Below are positions 38,768-50,005 of a stretch of 64,000 nt of DNA, piece after piece. The notes beneath the pieces were generated by a model. That model saw only the letters and a list, made by a program, of their open reading frames with translations. It searched no databases and had not been told where the DNA came from. The translations under genes were made by a program, and so were the position numbers. Within the stretch, counting starts at the first letter, position 1; every line of letters begins with the position of its first letter. Source of the stretch: Caballeronia humi (lineage in GTDB: Bacteria; Pseudomonadota; Gammaproteobacteria; Burkholderiales; Burkholderiaceae); NCBI RefSeq assembly GCF_001544475.1, contig NZ_FCNW02000001.1, positions 186,001 to 250,000 on the forward strand, read 5' to 3'.

Positions 38768-39167
38768 TTTTGGGGCGCGCCCTTCGGTTTGCGTCCGCTT
38801 GCGCCTTCCCGCTCTTGAAGTTCGCGACCGGCAGATTTTCCGCCGTCAGCGTGAACGTAGCCTCCTGTAGTCGCGGCGGCGTCAATGTTCATGCGCTGAA
38901 TTTTTCCACTTGACCCTCTCGGCTCCGCCCCTCGCCGAGCACGTTCCAAATTCCCTCCGCAGCACAATCCTCCTACAGATCAGCACGATCGTCATAACGT
39001 GCTGCGATCGATTCCTCTTACGCTTGGCTGAGTTCGCGGCGGCTTCATCGATAGCCGGCCGCGTCACACTGCCCGCGTGTCGACGTCATTCACAGCGCGC
39101 GATTCGCTCGCGGCAAGACCACAAAGCACGGTCCTGTCCAACCCGCCCGATCTGGAGTCGCAAAAAT
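38768..39167. other. Gap between EAL-like gene and Dyp peroxidase gene
   Basis: 400 nt without a convincing gene. It contains an inverted repeat CTCGGC (38918-38923) / GCCGAG (38934-38939) and generally lower GC than the flanking genes. No clear promoter or terminator could be picked. The Dyp reading frame is open upstream to 38910 but the extension is not typical of the family. Confidence 0.5.
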
Positions 39168-40670
39168 ATGTCATCTCTCGATACCCTCCTTGGCTCACCC
39201 GTTCGCTGGAACCACGCCGCACTCGACGCCGACACGAGAACCTTCCTCGACGATCTGCAGGCGAACATCCTCAAGGGCCACGGCCGGCATCACAGCGCGC
39301 ACGTCTTCATGAGCTTCCAGGGACTCGCGCCCGACCAGGTTGCCGAACTCGTCCGCGCGCTCGGGATGGCCTGCACGAGCGCCCACGAACAACTGCGCGG
39401 CAACAAGCGCCTGCCACCGTTCCTCGACGGCGGCCCGGTCCGCTGCCTCTTCCTGAGCGCGAGCGGCTACAAGGCGCTCGGTCCGAACGTCGAGATTCCG
39501 CCCGGCGAGGCGTTCCGCGCGGGCATGGCCGCGCGCGGCGCCGATCTCGGCGATCCCGACCGCGCCAAATGGGATGCGCACGGCTGGTCGTACACGCCGC
39601 CCGACGCGATGTTCCTGGTAGCGAACGCGGACCCGCAATCCGTCGATGCCGATGCCGACGCAGTCAAGGCTTGGCTCACGCTCACCGGCGTGACGGTGCT
39701 CGCCGTCGAGCGCGGCTTGCAGCAGACGCGCAACTTCCGGCCGGGCGTAGCGGAAGGCGTCGAGCATTTCGGTTACGTCGATGGCCGCAGCCAGCCGCTT
39801 TTCCTGCAGGAAGACATCGACGAGGAAGCGGTTTCGCCGGGAGGCTGGGACTTCCGCTTCAAGCCGTCGCAATTTCTGGTCGCCGATCCGAACGGCGGCA
39901 GTCCGCTCTCGGCGGGCAGCTATTTCGTGTTCCGCAAGCTGGAGCAGAACGTGCGCGGCTTCAATGCGGCGGAAGAGTCGCTCGGGCGCAAGCTCTTCGG
40001 GATCACGGCCGAACGCGACGCGCTCACCGACCAAGAGCAGGCGAAGCTCGACCGCGCGGGCGCGATGGTCGTCGGCCGATTCGAAGACGGGACGCCGCTC
40101 GTCCTGTCGGACCGCGAGGCGGGCCTCGCGCCGCCGAACAACTTCGACTATTCCGCCGATGCGGACGCGTCGAAATGTCCGTTCCATGCGCATATCCGCA
40201 AGGTGAATCCGCGCGGGGACATCGAACGCATCATCGGCGGCACCGATCCCGAGCCGGGCCGCCGCCCGATCATGGCGCGACGCGGCATCACGTACGGCGC
40301 GCTGCGGCCGCACAACGCGGATTTGAGCGAATTCGCCGATGCCGGGCACGAGCCAGAAAAGGACGTCGGGCTGTTGTTCATGGCGTATATGGCGAGTATC
40401 GAAGGCCAGTTCGAGTTCACGCAGAAGTCGTGGGCGAACAATGCGTCGTTCGTCGCGAATATCAATCCGGCGAAGACGCTGCCTTCAGCGGGGATCGATC
40501 CGATCGTGGGGCAATCGGCGGATGCGGCGGTGCATGAGCATACGTGGCTCGATGGGCACACACCGGGGGCGGTTGCTCAGAAGATCAGCTTCGAGCAGTT
40601 CGTGACGATGAAGGGCGGGGAGTATTTCTTCGCGCCGTCGCTGACGTTTTTGCGGGGGGTGGGGTTGTAG
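39168..40670 (+). CDS. Dyp-type (dye-decolorizing) haem peroxidase
   Basis: 500-residue haem peroxidase that oxidises substrates with H2O2. Hallmarks: GYVDG (about 203-207) with the catalytic Asp, the proximal haem His in CPFHAHIRK (about 339), and the conserved Arg in IMARRGITYG. No signal peptide is visible from the ATG at 39168, so it is probably cytoplasmic. No encapsulin gene is adjacent. The length suggests the longer class (C/D or fungal-like) rather than short DypB. It is convergent with sodB, another reactive-oxygen enzyme. Confidence 0.9.
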   Translation: MSSLDTLLGSPVRWNHAALDADTRTFLDDLQANILKGHGRHHSAHVFMSFQGLAPDQVAELVRALGMACTSAHEQLRGNKRLPPFLDGGPVRCLFLSASGYKALGPNVEIPPGEAFRAGMAARGADLGDPDRAKWDAHGWSYTPPDAMFLVANADPQSVDADADAVKAWLTLTGVTVLAVERGLQQTRNFRPGVAEGVEHFGYVDGRSQPLFLQEDIDEEAVSPGGWDFRFKPSQFLVADPNGGSPLSAGSYFVFRKLEQNVRGFNAAEESLGRKLFGITAERDALTDQEQAKLDRAGAMVVGRFEDGTPLVLSDREAGLAPPNNFDYSADADASKCPFHAHIRKVNPRGDIERIIGGTDPEPGRRPIMARRGITYGALRPHNADLSEFADAGHEPEKDVGLLFMAYMASIEGQFEFTQKSWANNASFVANINPAKTLPSAGIDPIVGQSADAAVHEHTWLDGHTPGAVAQKISFEQFVTMKGGEYFFAPSLTFLRGVGL

Positions 40671-40708
40671 GGCGTTATCGCAGACACAACGTCAGCGCCT
40701 AAAAACCA

Positions 40709-40734
40709 AAAAGCCCTCACGCGGAGGGCTTTCG
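40709..40734 (-). terminator. Terminator of sodB
   Basis: AAGCCCTC pairs with GAGGGCTT around a 5-nt loop. On the minus strand a T-run follows, about 25 nt after the sodB stop. Confidence 0.82.
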
Positions 40735-40758
40735 TACTTCCGGCAGATACCCGAGCGC

Positions 40759-41340
40759 TTAAGCCCCGAAATTCGTCCCGGCAAATTCCCAGTTTACGAT
40801 ATTCCAGTAAGCATCCACGAACTTCGGACGCGCATTGCGATAGTCGATGTAGTAAGCATGTTCCCACACGTCGATCGTCAGGAGCGCCTTCGAATCCGTC
40901 GTGAGCGGCGTCGCGGCGTTGCTCGTCGACACGATGTCGAGCGCGCCATCAGCCTTCTTCACGAGCCATGCCCAGCCCGAGCCGAACGTGCCGATCGCGA
41001 CCTTCGCAAACTCTTCCTTGAACTTGTCGTACGAGCCCCACTTGGCGTTGATCGCATCGCCGAGTGCACCCGACGGAGCACCGCCGCCGTTCGGCGAGAG
41101 GCTGTTCCAGAAAAACGTGTGATTCCAGATCTGAGCCGCGTTGTTGAACACGCCGCCCGACGCTTTCTTGACGATCTCTTCGAGCGACAGGTTCTCGAAC
41201 TCGGTGCCCGGAATCAGCTTGTTCAGGTTCGTCACATAGGTCTGGTGATGCTTGCCATAGTGGTACTCGAGCGTTTCTTCCGACATGTGCGGAGCCAGCG
41301 CGTTCTTGTCGAACGGGAGCGGCGGGAGCGTATGTTCCAT
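40759..41340 (-). CDS. sodB: Superoxide dismutase (Fe type)
   Basis: Dismutates superoxide to O2 and H2O2 in the cytoplasm. The 193 residues include metal ligands H27 (EYHYGKHH), H74 (IWNHTFFW), D157 and H161 ([11 protein letters not shown]). The Gln in NNAAQIWN (Q70) is the position typical of iron enzymes. ATG at 41340. It has its own terminator and lies convergent to the Dyp peroxidase gene. Confidence 0.96.
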   Translation of the reverse strand: MEHTLPPLPFDKNALAPHMSEETLEYHYGKHHQTYVTNLNKLIPGTEFENLSLEEIVKKASGGVFNNAAQIWNHTFFWNSLSPNGGGAPSGALGDAINAKWGSYDKFKEEFAKVAIGTFGSGWAWLVKKADGALDIVSTSNAATPLTTDSKALLTIDVWEHAYYIDYRNARPKFVDAYWNIVNWEFAGTNFGA

Positions 41341-41558
41341 TTTGCGTACTTCCTTCTATGTGGATTGTGGGGATCTGAGGAGTGAGGCAGTGGAGCAATG
41401 GATTGTAGGCGAGTTGGGATAACCCCGCAAACCGCATGCCCTTTATGAGCAGGATCGCTTTCAGGACCTTTCGCGCGGCGTAAAAAATGCTCGGCTGCCT
41501 CGATTTTCAGGCGTCAAAAATACGCGCCTTTCGTGCTTTTTACGCGCTTATGCGTGAT

Positions 41559-42926
41559 TCAAAACTCGTCGGTGAGACGCGGCTGGACGTCGGCGAGCAG
41601 CACGTCCGCCGTGCCCTCCGCTAGATGCACCGTCAGCGGCCGCTTCGGCCTCAGCGCGCCCGGCGTGCGCACCGCGCGGCCGGTTTGCGCATCGATCAAC
41701 GCCGCGTAGCCGCGTTCCAGTGTGCGCCGCGGACTCAGCACCTGCAAGCGCGCCGCCAGTTCCGAAACACGCGCCGACGCGCGCTCGTGCCGCCTCGCCT
41801 GCGATGCCTGCAAGCGCTGCGCCACGCGCATCAGATGCTCACGCTCGGCGTTGAGATCGGGGCGCCAGCGCTGCCAGCGCAACTGCACGAGCGCGAAGCG
41901 TCCGCGCGCATCGCGCACCGGACGCGCGCCTGCGGACGCGAGCCGCGTCGCGAGTTGCCGCAGATGCGTGCGCTGCCTCTGGAGCCGCTCGGCCGGGCTC
42001 ACGAGCCGGCGCGCGAGCCAGTCGAGTTGCTGCGCGCGACGCTCCATCATGCGGCCGAAGCCGCGCGCGAGCGTCGCGTGACGGTGATCCAGATCGCGCA
42101 GCAGCATCACGCGTTGCGGACTCACGAGTTCGGCGGCGGCCGTTGGCGTCGGCGCACGGACGTCGGCGGCGAAATCGGCGATCGTGAAATCGGTTTCGTG
42201 GCCGACGCCGCTCACCACCGGCACCGCGCTCTCCGCGATCGCGCGCGCGAGCACTTCTTCGTTGAACGCCCAGAGATCCTCGATCGAGCCGCCGCCCCGG
42301 CACACGATCAGCACATCGACTTCGCGCCGCGCGCTCGCCGCCTCGACCATCGCGGCGAGCTTCGCGCTCACGCCCGCGCCCTGCACCGGCGCGGGATAGA
42401 CGATGACCGGAATATGCGGCGCGCGTCGGCACAGCGTGGTCAGCACGTCGCGGAATGCGGCGGCCTGCAGCGACGTGACGATGCCAATCGCACGCGGATG
42501 CGCGGGCAGCGCGCGCTTCCTCTCGGCGGCGAAGAGCCCTTCGCTTTCGAGTTGCGCCTTCAGACGCAGGAACGCTTCGAAGAGCCGCCCTTGCCCCGTG
42601 CGGCGCACGGCCTCGACGTTCAGTTGCAATTCGCCGCGCGGCTCGTACATCGTGACCAGCGCGCGGACTTCGATCTTGTCGCCTTCGCGCGGCGTGAATT
42701 CGGCATATTGCGCACGGCCGCGGAACATGACGCAGCGCATCTGCGCCTGCGCGTCCTTGATCGAAAAGTACCAGTGGCCGCTCGCGGCGCGCGTGAAATT
42801 CGAGACTTCACCCGACACCCACACGAGCGGAAACGACCGTTCGAGCACGGAACCGATCGCGCGATTGAGCGCGGAAACGGGGATGACGGCATCGCCGGCT
42901 TGCTGGGACAAGGGATCGGAATTCAT
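41559..42926 (-). CDS. xseA: Exodeoxyribonuclease VII large subunit
   Basis: Large subunit of the single-strand-specific ExoVII, which trims DNA in repair and recombination. 455 residues: OB-fold domain (about 15-110; [24 protein letters not shown]) and catalytic domain (about 130-330; [56 protein letters not shown] with catalytic D/H residues). A long Arg-rich coiled-coil region and a C-terminal segment follow. The ATG at 42926 was chosen because the upstream in-frame extension is not conserved. xseB is not here. Confidence 0.95.
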   Translation of the reverse strand: MNSDPLSQQAGDAVIPVSALNRAIGSVLERSFPLVWVSGEVSNFTRAASGHWYFSIKDAQAQMRCVMFRGRAQYAEFTPREGDKIEVRALVTMYEPRGELQLNVEAVRRTGQGRLFEAFLRLKAQLESEGLFAAERKRALPAHPRAIGIVTSLQAAAFRDVLTTLCRRAPHIPVIVYPAPVQGAGVSAKLAAMVEAASARREVDVLIVCRGGGSIEDLWAFNEEVLARAIAESAVPVVSGVGHETDFTIADFAADVRAPTPTAAAELVSPQRVMLLRDLDHRHATLARGFGRMMERRAQQLDWLARRLVSPAERLQRQRTHLRQLATRLASAGARPVRDARGRFALVQLRWQRWRPDLNAEREHLMRVAQRLQASQARRHERASARVSELAARLQVLSPRRTLERGYAALIDAQTGRAVRTPGALRPKRPLTVHLAEGTADVLLADVQPRLTDEF

Positions 42927-43338
42927 GGGAACGTGGATTTGAACAGACCGGACGGACGATACGCCATTCGGCCAAGCGCCGCCAAAAGTTGGGCGAAATG
43001 TAGCAAGTGTCCACACAGAAGGACTTACCGAAAGGCGCGGCGGAGCGCGTTCGGAAGCCCTTGCGATGGTTTCAAGTAATTGATTTTGAATGACAAATTT
43101 TATGGAATCGTTCGCAACGCCGAAAGAACGCTTTTCCGATGCGGTTTCTGGCCGTTTCGTCAGCAAGTTCTTCACAGAGTTATCCACAGGCTGTGGACGG
43201 CATGCGCGCCGTGTCGGCGACTGGCGCCCGTGACGCTCGCGCGCTAGAGTGCCGGGTTCATGACCACCGCTTCAGGAGATCCCCCGCCGATGCAGAACCC
43301 GTCGTGCTTCGTCCTCGCTTCTGGCGAAAAGTCGGTCC
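42927..43338. other. xseA-lpxK divergent intergenic region with a perfect DnaA box
   Basis: 412 nt without a gene. It includes an AT-rich patch (about 43075-43110) and a perfect DnaA box (43180-43188) within a larger inverted repeat. In many relatives an exbB-exbD pair precedes lpxK; none is present here. Confidence 0.55.
43180..43197. promoter_or_regulatory. Perfect DnaA box TTATCCACA in a TCCACAG/CTGTGGA palindrome
   Basis: TTATCCACA (43180-43188) is the high-affinity DnaA consensus. It overlaps the inverted repeat TCCACAG-G-CTGTGGA (43182-43196), so a second, weaker box faces it. There is no DUE-like repeat set or dnaA gene, so it is not an origin. It could titrate DnaA or link lpxK or xseA transcription to DnaA. 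Confidence 0.5.
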
Positions 43339-44355
43339 ATGTCTGACTTCAAGCCGCCGATCGAAAACTTCTTCGCGCGCGAATGGCGCACGCGCGGCTG
43401 GGTCGCGTGGGCGCTCACGCCGTTCGCATTCATCTTCGGCGCCGTCGCGGCGACGCGCCGCGCGCTCTTCGAACTCGGCTGGATCAAGCGGGTGGACGTG
43501 GGCGTGCCGGTCGTGATCGTCGGCAACGTGACGGTCGGCGGGACCGGCAAGACGCCGACCGTGATCGCGCTCGTCGAGGCGTTGCGGGCGGCGGGGTTCC
43601 AGCCCGGCGTGGTGTCGCGCGGCTACGGCGCGAAAGTCGAGCAGGCGACGAGCGTCACGCCGACGAGCTCGCCCGCCAAGGTCGGCGACGAGCCACTCCT
43701 CATCGCGCGCCGCACGCACGCGCCGGTGTTCGTGTGCCCCGACCGCGTGGCCGCTGCTCAAGCGCTGCTGAAAGCGAACCCGTCGGTCGACGTGATCGTG
43801 AGCGACGACGGCCTTCAGCACTACCGCCTCGCGCGCGCGTTCGAGCTTGTCGTCTTCGACGACCGTCTCGGCGGCAACAACTTCCTGCTGCCGGCGGGTC
43901 CGTTGCGCGAGCCGATGTCGCGCCACCGCGATGCCACGCTCATCAACAGCCCTTACGAGCGCACGCTGCCGCCGTGGCCGAACACATTCCCGCTCGACCT
44001 CCAGTCCGGCGACGCCTGGCTCCTCGACGATCCCACCATGCGCCGGCCGCTCGCGCAGTTCGCGGGCGAGCGCGTCGTGGCCGCGGCGGGCATCGGATCG
44101 CCCGAGCGTTTCTTCGCGACGCTGCGTGCGGCGGGCATCACGCCGGCGACGCGCGCGTTCCCCGATCACTACTCGTATCAGGACAATCCGTTCGCCGGAA
44201 TCGACGCCGATTCGATCCTGATCACCGAGAAGGATGCAGTAAAATTCGGGGCCTGGCGTGACGCACGGATCTGGGTCGTTCCGGTCGAAGCCGTGCTGAA
44301 GCCCCGCCTCATCGCTCTAGTTGTGGAGAAACTCCGTGGACGCACGCCTGCTTGA
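43339..44355 (+). CDS. lpxK: Tetraacyldisaccharide 4'-kinase
   Basis: Adds the 4'-phosphate to the lipid A precursor at the inner membrane, sixth step of lipid A synthesis. 338 residues: an N-terminal membrane-anchoring hydrophobic stretch (about 21-38), Walker [13 protein letters not shown] (62-73), [34 protein letters not shown] and ITEKDAVK. It overlaps the Trm112 gene by 20 nt. Confidence 0.96.
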   Translation: MSDFKPPIENFFAREWRTRGWVAWALTPFAFIFGAVAATRRALFELGWIKRVDVGVPVVIVGNVTVGGTGKTPTVIALVEALRAAGFQPGVVSRGYGAKVEQATSVTPTSSPAKVGDEPLLIARRTHAPVFVCPDRVAAAQALLKANPSVDVIVSDDGLQHYRLARAFELVVFDDRLGGNNFLLPAGPLREPMSRHRDATLINSPYERTLPPWPNTFPLDLQSGDAWLLDDPTMRRPLAQFAGERVVAAAGIGSPERFFATLRAAGITPATRAFPDHYSYQDNPFAGIDADSILITEKDAVKFGAWRDARIWVVPVEAVLKPRLIALVVEKLRGRTPA

Positions 44356-44542
44356 AATCCTCGTCTGCCCGATCTGCAAGGGCCCGCTCACTTACGATCG
44401 CGCGGCGCAGGAGCTCATCTGCAGCGCGGACAAGCTCGCGTACCCGATCCGCGACGGCATCCCCGTGATGCTCGCCGAGGAAGCGCGGCAGACCGTCGAA
44501 GGCACGCCCGTCGAGCCGATCAAGCCCGCCGGCGGCAACTGA
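44336..44542 (+). CDS. Trm112-family (YcaR-like) protein
   Basis: 68-residue member of the Trm112/YcaR family: [18 protein letters not shown] then [27 protein letters not shown]. Only one CxxC is followed by a single later Cys, so a full zinc site is doubtful. Bacterial members have no proven role, though they always neighbour lpxK and kdsB. The GTG start at 44336 has GGAGAA upstream; it lies within the lpxK end, so translation is probably coupled. kdsB starts 12 nt later. Confidence 0.9.
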   Translation: MDARLLEILVCPICKGPLTYDRAAQELICSADKLAYPIRDGIPVMLAEEARQTVEGTPVEPIKPAGGN

Positions 44543-44554
44543 GATTTATCCGCG

Positions 44555-45352
44555 ATGACCGCCGCCCCGTCCTTCGTTGCCGTCATTCCGGCGCGCCTTG
44601 CGTCCACGCGCCTGCCGAACAAGCCGCTCGCCGACATCGGCGGCAAGCCGATGGTCGTGCGCGTGGCCGAGCGCGCGCGGCTCTCGGGCGCGCAGCAGGT
44701 TCTGATCGCGACCGATTCACCGCGCGTCGTGGACGTGGCGAACGAGCACGGCGTCGAAGTGCTGTTGACGCGGGCAGACCACCCCACCGGCACCGACCGC
44801 CTCGCCGAAGTCGCGACGCATTTCGGCTGGAGCGACGACACCATCGTCGTCAACGTTCAGGGCGACGAGCCGCTCATCGATCCGCAACTCGTGCGCGATG
44901 TCGCGACGCATCTCGCGTCGCATCCGTCGTGCGCGATCGCAACCGCGGCGCACCCGATCCACGATCCCGCCGACGTCTTCAGTCCGAACGTCGTGAAGGT
45001 CGTGCTCGATGCACAAAGCGTCGCGCTCTACTTCTCGCGCGCGCCGATTCCGTGGTCGCGCGATGCGTGGCAGCCGCACTGGCCCGATGTCGGCGCGCTC
45101 TCGACGCTGCCCGCCGTGCCGCCGAACGTGCTGCGCCACATCGGCCTCTATGCGTATCGGGCAAAATTCCTGCGCGTCTACCCAACGCTCGCGCAGGCGC
45201 CGATCGAGGAAGCCGAAGCGCTCGAACAACTGCGCGCGATGTGGCATGGCGAGCGCATCGCGGTGCTCGTCACGAACGACGCGCCGCCGCCGGGCGTCGA
45301 CACCCCCGCCGATCTCGCGCGCGTCCAGGCGCTTTTCAGCAGCGGAAACTGA
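44555..45352 (+). CDS. kdsB: 3-deoxy-manno-octulosonate cytidylyltransferase
   Basis: Activates Kdo as CMP-Kdo for attachment to lipid A. 265 residues with [28 protein letters not shown] (nucleotide-binding start), [20 protein letters not shown] with metal-binding Asp, SRAPIPW and HIGLYAYR. It is third in lpxK-Trm112-kdsB, an operon devoted to the lipid A-Kdo core. Confidence 0.97.
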   Translation: MTAAPSFVAVIPARLASTRLPNKPLADIGGKPMVVRVAERARLSGAQQVLIATDSPRVVDVANEHGVEVLLTRADHPTGTDRLAEVATHFGWSDDTIVVNVQGDEPLIDPQLVRDVATHLASHPSCAIATAAHPIHDPADVFSPNVVKVVLDAQSVALYFSRAPIPWSRDAWQPHWPDVGALSTLPAVPPNVLRHIGLYAYRAKFLRVYPTLAQAPIEEAEALEQLRAMWHGERIAVLVTNDAPPPGVDTPADLARVQALFSSGN

Positions 45353-46346
<994 letters not shown>

Positions 46347-46367
46347 ACGCGCTCGCTGCCTTCTCGA

Positions 46368-46396
46368 AACCCGCTCACCCGTGAGCGGGTTTTTTC
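46368..46396 (+). terminator. Terminator of adk
   Basis: 11-bp stem AACCCGCTCAC / GTGAGCGGGTT with loop CC, followed by TTTTT. Confidence 0.9.
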
Positions 46397-46455
46397 GTTA
46401 ACGGCGCAGCGGCTACAATCGACCGGCTAAAAAACACAGACACAAGGAGTGAGAC

Positions 46456-47214
46456 ATGGAGATTCAAGGCAACGTTTTTCTGATCACCGGCGGCGCGTCG
46501 GGACTCGGCGCGGCGACCGCGCGGCTCGTGACCGAACACGGCGGCAAGGCCGTCCTCGCCGACATGAACGAAGCGGCAGGCGAGGCGCTCGCGAAGGAAC
46601 TCGGCGGCGTCTTCGTCAAATGCGACGTGAGCCAGGAAGGCGACGGCCAGCGCGCCGTCGAAGCCGCAACGCAACTCGGCACGCTGCGCGGACTCGTAAA
46701 CTGCGCGGGGGTCGCGCCGGCATCGAAAACGGTCGGGCGCGACGGCCCGCACCCGCTTGACCTGTTCGCGAAGACCGTCGCGGTCAACCTCATCGGCACG
46801 TTCAACATGATCCGGCTCGCGGCGACGGCAATGTCGAAGAACGAGCCGAACGCGATCGGCGAACGCGGCGTGATCGTAAGCACGGCATCGGTCGCGGCGT
46901 TCGACGGGCAGGTCGGCCAGGCGGCCTATGCGGCATCGAAGAGCGGCGTCGCGGGCATGACGCTGCCGATCGCGCGCGACCTCTCACGCAACGCGATCCG
47001 CGTGATGACGATCGCGCCCGGCATCTTCGAGACGCCGATGCTGCTCGGCATGCCGCAGGACGTGCAGGACGCGCTCGGCGCGATGGTGCCGTTTCCGCCG
47101 CGCCTCGGGAAGCCGGCGGAGTTCGCGATGCTCGTCAAGCAGATCTTCGATAACCCGATGCTCAACGGCGAAGTGATTCGTCTCGATGGCGCGATCCGGA
47201 TGCAGCCGAAGTAA
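46456..47214 (+). CDS. SDR-family 3-hydroxyacyl-CoA dehydrogenase (HSD10-like)
   Basis: 252-residue short-chain dehydrogenase. Cofactor motif [11 protein letters not shown] (about 11-21), acidic residue in LADMNE that favours [11 protein letters not shown], catalytic Ser in [10 protein letters not shown] and YAASKSG (Tyr and Lys). The extended [28 protein letters not shown] block and [11 protein letters not shown] closely resemble the HSD17B10-type 3-hydroxyacyl-CoA dehydrogenases of fatty acid and branched amino acid breakdown. The SD site AAGGAG precedes the ATG. Monocistronic. Confidence 0.9.
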   Translation: MEIQGNVFLITGGASGLGAATARLVTEHGGKAVLADMNEAAGEALAKELGGVFVKCDVSQEGDGQRAVEAATQLGTLRGLVNCAGVAPASKTVGRDGPHPLDLFAKTVAVNLIGTFNMIRLAATAMSKNEPNAIGERGVIVSTASVAAFDGQVGQAAYAASKSGVAGMTLPIARDLSRNAIRVMTIAPGIFETPMLLGMPQDVQDALGAMVPFPPRLGKPAEFAMLVKQIFDNPMLNGEVIRLDGAIRMQPK

Positions 47215-47234
47215 CGCGTTTCCGAGACGCTTAA

Positions 47235-47271
47235 AGAAAAAACGGCGGCTTTTTTACGAGGCCGCCGTTGT
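47235..47271 (-). terminator. Terminator of the SirB1-type gene
   Basis: AACGGCGGC (47241-47249) pairs with GCCGCCGTT (47261-47269). On the minus strand it is followed by a T-run. It lies between two convergent genes and may also stop the SDR transcript. Confidence 0.75.
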
Positions 47272-48117
47272 TCAATCGCCGTTGTGCTGGGTTCGCTGCC
47301 GCAACTCGTGCAGTTCGGTTTCGACGACCGTCGCGTCTTCCGCGTCGGGTCGATCGTCGAGATATCGCTGCAAATCCTCCAGCGCCGGCCGCAGGTAATC
47401 GAGCCGCGCATACGCAAAACCACGATCGCGCACTTCTTCGATACTCTCCGGCAGCAAGATGACGAGCCGCTGCTGCACCGCCAGCAGCCGCTGCCAGCGT
47501 TCCGTCTGCAAATAGACGCTCTTCAGGTTGCGCAGCATCCGCGCGACGATTTCCCGCCGCGTCGCCGGCTGCAGCAGCATGCGCAGCGCGCTCCCGAGCG
47601 ATTCGCCGACGCGCTGCACGTACGGCTCCAGCATCTCCACCATCTGCGATTCGGACAGCGAGTGGCCGGTGGTCGGATCGAGCATCACGTCGCCGTCGGG
47701 CGTCGTCACGCGCAGCAGGAAATGTCCCGGAAACGACACGCCGCGTACCGGAATTCCGAGTTGCTCCGCCATCTCCAGATACACGACCGCCAGCGAAATC
47801 GGAATTCCGCGTCGGCGCTTCAGCACGATGTTGATGTGACTGTTGTCGGGATCGTAATAGTCGTTGAGGTTGCTCGTGAAGCCGAGCTCGCGGAAAAAAT
47901 AGCGATTGAGCACGCCGACTTTCTGCTTGATGTCGGCGTCGTCGGGCATGCGGCGGCGCACGCGCACGACGAGTTCATCGACCTCGGCCAGCACGCCCTG
48001 CATGTCGAGATCGGGATAGGCGTCCTGCGCGAGCGACAAAGCCGATTCAGTGAGCGGAAAACTCTCGTCTTCCGCCACGAGCGAGCTGAAATAGTCGAGG
48101 ATGCGCGTTGTCGTCAT
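47272..48117 (-). CDS. SirB1-family transglutaminase-like/TPR protein
   Basis: 281-residue protein of the SirB1/transglutaminase-like family. The N-terminal domain (about 25-200) has DDADIKQKVGVLNRYFFRELGF, NDYYDPDNSHINIVLKRRRGIPISLAVVYLEMAEQLGIPVRGVSFPGHFLLR and DPTTG. The C-terminal third is helical and TPR-like (LQTERWQRLLAVQQRLVILLPES...YARLDYLRPALEDLQRYL). Function in these bacteria is unknown. The start at 48117 overlaps the murJ stop by one base (TGATG), so it is co-expressed with murJ. Confidence 0.88.
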   Translation of the reverse strand: MTTTRILDYFSSLVAEDESFPLTESALSLAQDAYPDLDMQGVLAEVDELVVRVRRRMPDDADIKQKVGVLNRYFFRELGFTSNLNDYYDPDNSHINIVLKRRRGIPISLAVVYLEMAEQLGIPVRGVSFPGHFLLRVTTPDGDVMLDPTTGHSLSESQMVEMLEPYVQRVGESLGSALRMLLQPATRREIVARMLRNLKSVYLQTERWQRLLAVQQRLVILLPESIEEVRDRGFAYARLDYLRPALEDLQRYLDDRPDAEDATVVETELHELRQRTQHNGD

Positions 48118-49667
48118 CAAAGCGTTCGCCTTCGGAAATACGCGTATTTGAAGCCCATCGCGGAGAGCATACCGAAATATAGCGCGGCAAACAGGACGAG
48201 GCTCGCTCCGAGCAGCGCAATTCGTTCAAGCGGCGCGGCGCGCATGCCGATCCAGTCGAAATTCGCGGACACCCAACGCATCACGCCCGCGAGCACGAGA
48301 CACGCGCCCAGCAACTGCGCGAAAAAGCGCGTCCATCCGGCGGACGGCTGGTAGATCCCGCGCTTTCGCAAGCCGATGAAAAGCAGCATCGCGTTGGCGA
48401 GCGCGCCGAGCCCGATCGACAGCGTCAGGCCTGCGTGCGAGAAGATCGGCACGAAGATGTAATTGCTGACCTGCGTCATGATCAGCACGCCAATCGCGAT
48501 CTTCACCGGCGTCTTGATGTCCTGCTTCGCGTAGAAGCCGGGCGCGAGAATCTTGATCAGGATCAAGCCGACCAGCCCGATGCCATACGCCGAAAGCGCA
48601 CGCGACACCATCACGACGGAATTCGCATCGAATTTGCCGTAGTGGAATAGCGTCGCGGTAAGCGGCTGGGCGAAGAAAAACAGCGCGACGGCGCTCGGCG
48701 CGGCCAGCAGGAAGGTGATGCGCAGGCCCCAGTCGAGGAGCGCCGAGTACTCGACGGGATTGGCATCGACGTGCGCTTTCGAGAGGCTCGGCAGCAAAAT
48801 CGTACCGAGCGCCGCACCGAGGAGCGCGGTCGGGAATTCCATCAGGCGGTCGGCGTAGTTGATCCACGAGACGGCACCCTGCCCGATCTGCGACGCGATA
48901 TTCGTATTGATGATGAGGCTCAATTGCCCGACCGAGACGGCGAACGTCGCCGGCACCATCTTCGCGAGCACGCGCTTCACGCCCGGATGCCGCAGCGCGC
49001 GAAAGAAATTCAGCCCGATGCGCGGGATCATGTCGATTTTCTTCAACCCCGGCAGCTGCACGAGAAACTGCAGCAACCCGCCGACGATCACCGCGTACGC
49101 CAGCGCGAACACCGGCACTTTCAGGTGCGGCGCGACGAACACGGCCGCCGCGATGAACGCCACGTTCAGCAGTACCGGCGCAAATGCCGGCAGCGAAAAC
49201 TGCTTGTACGTATTGAGCACGCCGGACGCGAGCGTCGTCAGCGAGATGAAAATGATGTACGGAAACATGATCCGCGTCATCGATACCGCGAGGACGTAGG
49301 CCTGTCCGTCGTGCTTCAGGCCGGACGCGACCGCGAACACGACCCACGACGCCCCCGCCACGCCCGCCATCGACAGCACGGCGAGGCCCCAGGCAAGCAC
49401 GGTCGACATCGCGTCGACGAGGGCCTTGGTCGGATCGTGGCCTTCGCTGTTCTTGAACTCGGCGAGGATCGGGACGAAGGCTTGCGCGAACGCGCCTTCG
49501 GCCGACAACCGCCGCAGCAGATTCGGAATTCGGAAGGCGACGTAGAATGCGTCGGTGTATTGGCTGGCGCCGAAGGCTCGGGCAATCAGCGTTTCGCGGA
49601 CCAGGCCGGTCACGCGCGACAGCAGCGTGAAGCCGCTGACCGTCAAGAGGGCGCGGAATAGATTCAT
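48117..49667 (-). CDS. murJ: Lipid II flippase MurJ
   Basis: 516-residue, roughly 14-helix inner-membrane protein of the MOP superfamily that flips lipid II during peptidoglycan synthesis. It starts MNLFRALLTVSGFTLLSRVTGLVRETLIARAFGASQYTDAFYVAFRIPNLLRRLSAEGAF in frame, and retains the Arg residues of the central cavity. It is first of a murJ-SirB1 pair on the minus strand, and it diverges from rpsT across a 338-nt region. Confidence 0.95.
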   Translation of the reverse strand: MNLFRALLTVSGFTLLSRVTGLVRETLIARAFGASQYTDAFYVAFRIPNLLRRLSAEGAFAQAFVPILAEFKNSEGHDPTKALVDAMSTVLAWGLAVLSMAGVAGASWVVFAVASGLKHDGQAYVLAVSMTRIMFPYIIFISLTTLASGVLNTYKQFSLPAFAPVLLNVAFIAAAVFVAPHLKVPVFALAYAVIVGGLLQFLVQLPGLKKIDMIPRIGLNFFRALRHPGVKRVLAKMVPATFAVSVGQLSLIINTNIASQIGQGAVSWINYADRLMEFPTALLGAALGTILLPSLSKAHVDANPVEYSALLDWGLRITFLLAAPSAVALFFFAQPLTATLFHYGKFDANSVVMVSRALSAYGIGLVGLILIKILAPGFYAKQDIKTPVKIAIGVLIMTQVSNYIFVPIFSHAGLTLSIGLGALANAMLLFIGLRKRGIYQPSAGWTRFFAQLLGACLVLAGVMRWVSANFDWIGMRAAPLERIALLGASLVLFAALYFGMLSAMGFKYAYFRRRTL

Positions 49668-50005
49668 GGGGCGCTTATTATACGGGCGGCGCTCGGACCA
49701 TTCCGATTGGCGGGATACAAAGGCGCCTTTGGGTCTGCTCCTGGTTTGCCTGTAGGGAAGCATCCGCTCAATCCAAACTTGTCACATCTCGTATTTCATT
49801 GCTATAATTGCCGGTTTCGAAGCTCCGCAAAGGCAGCTTCACGTCTTTTTTCGACGATTTTTGTGCTCGCGGGCAATCGTTCCCGTGAGTTCTGATCAAA
49901 TGCAGCGCGTAGGAAACCCTCGTCTGGCCTGCGGCCAGAGCAGTAGCGGGAGGGCTGAACACTCGCTGAAACAAGTAAACAGCAGGAACAGGATAAGGAA
50001 CCGTC
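49668..50005. other. murJ-rpsT divergent region with long rpsT leader
   Basis: 338 nt. It contains a strong promoter (49779-49808) and a leader of about 190 nt before rpsT, with SD site AGGATAAGGA near the ATG. In E. coli S20 represses its own translation, so a structured leader here would fit, though I cannot fold it reliably by eye. Confidence 0.6.
49779..49808 (+). promoter_or_regulatory. rpsT promoter
   Basis: TTGTCA (49779-49784) and TATAAT (49803-49808) are separated by 18 nt, a near-consensus sigma70 promoter. Confidence 0.75.

Noticed and set aside
38910..39167. N-terminal extension of the Dyp peroxidase frame
   Set aside because: The extension is not like the family, contains no signal peptide, and the ATG at 39168 gives a normal start.
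42927..43338. Missing exbB-exbD pair upstream of lpxK
   Set aside because: Its absence is noted, but the order varies within the family and I see no gene remnant, so it is not called a deletion.
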